Source: Lachnospiraceae bacterium (GTDB lineage Bacteria > Bacillota > Clostridia > Lachnospirales > Lachnospiraceae). From it: 64,000 bases of DNA. The stretch lies in assembly GCA_017460885.1 (NCBI GenBank), contig JAFUAB010000008.1, positions 1-64,000 of the forward strand, in the 5' to 3' direction. A program made the translations under genes and the position numbers. Within the stretch, counting starts at the first letter, position 1; each line of letters begins with the position of its first letter. Under the pieces are notes generated by a model. It saw only the letters and a program-made list of their open reading frames with translations, was not told where the DNA came from and searched no databases. Shown one piece after another: positions 61,623 through 64,000 of this stretch.

Positions 61623-62792
61623 ATGAGCAGACGTGTAATTCAGATCGAATGGAATGCATACGGAAATGCAGATATAAAAGACACATTCATAAGGCGCGGA
61701 TATGAGCTTGCAGGATACGGGTTCGATTCCCGCCTCCCCTACGATAAACGCAAGGTAATGCTTGACGGTCTGCGTTCTAATATAGACGGTTTTCACCCTG
61801 ACTACGTCTTCTCATACCATTATTTTCCGGAGATCTCAAATGTATGCGAAGAAGCAAATGTGCCCTACATCGCCTGGGTATACGACTCCCCGGTCTTTGA
61901 TCTGTACTCTCCGACAGTGCTTAATCATGTAAATCACATATTCGTGTTCGACCGGGGAGTATATGAAGATTTTGCTGCAGGCGGGATTCCTACAGTGCAT
62001 TACATGCCGTTGGGAGTTGCGTGGAGAGACTATGACAACGGATATAAGTGTGACGTGAGTTTCATCGGTTCCATGTACTCAGAGCCAAAGCACAGATTGT
62101 ATGATAAGTTCGCCGATATTTCTCCATATGCCCACGGCTACTTAGACGCCATCATTGAAGCTCAGAAGCACCTCTATGGTGTGAACATCCTGGAGCGGTT
62201 CATCACACCCGAAATCGAAGCCGAGATGCAAAAGGCCTACCCCACTGATCCGAACTCAGTTAATGCGATGACGCCTGCGAAGCTGTATTCGCAATTTGTC
62301 TTATCCAGACAGGTTACTGCGATCGAGCGCAGGGAGATCATGGAGTTACTGGGGAAGCACTCTCTTTCAAACTGTCAGATGCAGAGTATACATACGCATT
62401 TATATACTCATGACAAAGCATTATATATCTCAGGTATTGTAAACAAAGGCCCCGTAAACTACGGCGACGAGATGTACCGCATTTTCGCCACATCGAAGAT
62501 CAACTTAAACATCACGCTTAGGAGCATCCTCACGGGGATCCCACTTCGTGCGCTTGATATCATGAGCTGCGGCGGTTTCCTCTTAAGCAACTATCAGGAG
62601 GAGCTGTGCGAGTATTTTGTTCCCGGCGAAGATTTTGATTACTATGAAGATTATGAGGACCTGCTTAATAAGGTCGACTATTATCTGACCCATGAGAAAG
62701 AGCGGCGCGATATTGCACGCTCCGCCCATAATAAGATCCGTAATGAACATTCTCTTGACTTGCGGCTTGACGCCATGGAATCATACCTTTAG
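61623..62792 (+). CDS. CgeB-family glycosyltransferase (tandem paralogue)
   Basis: A 389-residue paralogue of the gene before it, without the Ser/Thr insert: VIQIEWNAYGNADIKDTFIR, YVFSYHYFPEISNVCEEANV, YIAWVYDSPVFDLYSPTVLN and INLNITLRSILTGIPLRALD with CGGFLLSNYQEEL. ATG 61623 with ACGGAGATTATATA is used, 52 bases after the first gene. The pair is probably a tandem duplication making two consecutive sugar transfers. The donor sugar is unknown. Confidence 0.85.
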   Translation: MSRRVIQIEWNAYGNADIKDTFIRRGYELAGYGFDSRLPYDKRKVMLDGLRSNIDGFHPDYVFSYHYFPEISNVCEEANVPYIAWVYDSPVFDLYSPTVLNHVNHIFVFDRGVYEDFAAGGIPTVHYMPLGVAWRDYDNGYKCDVSFIGSMYSEPKHRLYDKFADISPYAHGYLDAIIEAQKHLYGVNILERFITPEIEAEMQKAYPTDPNSVNAMTPAKLYSQFVLSRQVTAIERREIMELLGKHSLSNCQMQSIHTHLYTHDKALYISGIVNKGPVNYGDEMYRIFATSKINLNITLRSILTGIPLRALDIMSCGGFLLSNYQEELCEYFVPGEDFDYYEDYEDLLNKVDYYLTHEKERRDIARSAHNKIRNEHSLDLRLDAMESYL

Positions 62793-62847
62793 GAATACTA
62801 ATTTCAACTCCCCCTGCGATTATATCATGATCCAAAACACCCTTTAC

Positions 62848-64000
62848 TCACACAAACATAGCCATATATAAAGGGATCGTTATTATTCGTCCGTCCTTAG
62901 TTCCGACATTACCGTCAATGAGTTTGTACGCGCGTACGATATCTGTATTCGACTCTGTCAGTTTGATCAGTGATGTGGCTTTTGTATTGCCGCTTTTGAT
63001 TTCCAATGGGATTATCGAACCGTTTTTCTGGATCAGGATATCTATCTCTCTCTTGGTTGTTTCGTTTTTATAGAAATACAGTGAATATCCCTTTTTGATC
63101 ATTATATCTGCTATGGCGCATTCGTATATACCGCCTTTAGTGTTACCGCCAAGCGTATTCTCCACTATGTGCTGCTTCAGTGCATAATCCTTCATCGCGA
63201 TCAATAATGACAGATCGCAGGTATATGCCCTGAAGAAATCGTCTCTGGCGTAATCGTCCAGATCAAAGCGCACATCTGTGACTACTCTGCTTAACCTGAC
63301 TATATCCGCGCGCACCAGCCACTCGATACTTGAGTGGTATTTCTGCGCTCTTCCGCCATACTCAACTTCCTTATACTGGAACTTATGATTCTCTTTATCC
63401 AGAAGTTGCTTAGCAATTGACAGATAACATTTTTCCGCCTTAACCTTCTCATTGGCATCGGCATAATGCGCTATATCATACTGATATCCCTGCAGTAGCT
63501 GTCTCTGGATCTTATCAACCACATTATAATCACGGGTTTCCATGTATGCCGCAACGACTTCAGGCATTCCGCCCACAGCGGTATATTCTCTCAAAAGCTC
63601 GGTCATCCTCTCATGAACCGCTGACGGAACCGGCTTTACATCCGTAAAATATGAATTCAGTGAAAGGATCATATCTTCGCTGATATCACAGGCCCACAGG
63701 AATTCCTCAAAATCAAGTCCATACATCTGCAGGTATTCAACATATCCGACCGGATACGATGATGGCCGGTGATAATCTATACCCAGAAGCGAACCGGAAG
63801 CTATGACATCAAAGCGTCCATCATCCGTACAGAACTTAAGGGCCGTAATAGCCTCAGGGCATTCCTGGATCTCATCAAGGAATATCAATGTGTCCCCGGG
63901 GGTAATATCTGTCGTGGGATATCTGAACCTGATTCCCATGATCAGCGTATTCACATCCAGATCAGATGAGAATATCTCCTTCGCCGAGGGCGTCTCTTTA
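62848..64000 (-). CDS. AAA ATPase with DUF4143 (5' truncated by the window edge)
   Basis: An open frame of 384 codons runs from the right edge (reading KETPSAKEIFSSDLD...) to the stop at 62848. It retains the Walker B block TLIFLDEIQECPEAITAL and the sensor-like VIASGSLLG. The C-terminal DUF4143 domain ends with SLYFYKNETTKREIDILIQK, a PD-(D/E)xK-like strand, and IIPLEIKSGN. Walker A lies beyond the window. These ATPases are common in gut Firmicutes with unknown roles, sometimes defence-linked. It is convergent with the CgeB genes and unrelated to glycosylation. Confidence 0.85.
   Translation of the reverse strand, partial: KETPSAKEIFSSDLDVNTLIMGIRFRYPTTDITPGDTLIFLDEIQECPEAITALKFCTDDGRFDVIASGSLLGIDYHRPSSYPVGYVEYLQMYGLDFEEFLWACDISEDMILSLNSYFTDVKPVPSAVHERMTELLREYTAVGGMPEVVAAYMETRDYNVVDKIQRQLLQGYQYDIAHYADANEKVKAEKCYLSIAKQLLDKENHKFQYKEVEYGGRAQKYHSSIEWLVRADIVRLSRVVTDVRFDLDDYARDDFFRAYTCDLSLLIAMKDYALKQHIVENTLGGNTKGGIYECAIADIMIKKGYSLYFYKNETTKREIDILIQKNGSIIPLEIKSGNTKATSLIKLTESNTDIVRAYKLIDGNVGTKDGRIITIPLYMAMFV

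Noticed and set aside
61718-61732. CGGGTTCGATTCCCG, which looks like a tRNA T-arm
   Set aside because: It is inside the second CgeB gene, in frame (YGFDSR), and no acceptor, D or anticodon arms surround it.
1-64000. CRISPR arrays, rRNA, complete tRNAs, complete insertion sequences
   Set aside because: None seen: no regularly spaced repeats, no conserved rRNA stretches, no transposase with inverted ends.

Overview
The window looks like one chromosomal flagellar-glycosylation region from a motile Gram-positive gut-type anaerobe, most likely a Lachnospiraceae relative (Butyrivibrio/Roseburia-like). The basis is two short 270-residue D0/D1-only flagellins, the order flaG-fliD-fliS-fliT-like-flagellin-flagellin, strong GGAGG ribosome sites, sigma28-type promoters and no outer-membrane genes. 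The family placement is inference from these features, not a database match. Almost every gene lies on the minus strand, so transcription runs from high to low coordinates.

Layout, low to high coordinate. (1) 1-1.8 kb is accessory debris: a possible recombinase tail, a three-gene module whose last gene carries an in-frame amber codon, and the C-terminal end of a lost flagellin gene that runs out of frame into a glycosyltransferase. (2) 1.8-13.1 kb holds glycosyltransferases, a LicD protein, a neuB-Maf-neuC-neuA sialic/legionaminic-type set and a GT2 enzyme, directly downstream of the flagellins. (3) 13.1-18.8 kb is the filament module. (4) 18.9-26.2 kb is a subcluster of LicD, phosphonopyruvate decarboxylase, two Rossmann enzymes, a nucleotidyltransferase, an SGNH protein and another LicD. 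(5) 26.3-48.1 kb is a visibly more A+T-rich run of 24 tightly spaced genes. It contains a second CMP-ulosonate pathway (NeuB-like synthase without the SAF domain, CMP transferase, KdsC-like phosphatase, SIS isomerase, two SDRs, class III aminotransferase, nitrilase-type amidase), heptose genes with an HldE-like enzyme in reversed domain order, methyltransferases, radical SAM, pyruvyltransferase, and a second Maf as the last gene before a strong hairpin. (6) 48.2-57.5 kb holds five LicD paralogues around PEP mutase, a three-domain fusion (LicC/PntC-like + cytidylyltransferase-like + iron alcohol dehydrogenase) and a phosphoesterase. (7) 57.5-62.8 kb holds an FkbM-type methyltransferase, the flagellin lysine methylase FliB and, on the plus strand, two tandem CgeB-type glycosyltransferases. 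(8) A DUF4143 ATPase runs off the right edge.

Working model. PEP mutase, phosphonopyruvate decarboxylase and an iron-ADH would make 2-hydroxyethylphosphonate. The fused nucleotidyltransferase would activate it as a CMP ester, and some of the eight LicD-type transferases would place it on surface or flagellar glycan. No choline genes (licA, licB, standalone licC) are visible here. Two different CMP-ulosonates would be put on flagellin by two Maf enzymes. Five sigma28-like promoters (both flagellins, flaG, the 24-gene operon, fliB) place the filament and its decoration in one late-flagellar regulon. CsrA-type hairpins with GGA loops precede both flagellin genes and flaG. The strongest candidates for undescribed biology are the phosphonate-LicD decoration system and the SAF-less ulosonate operon.
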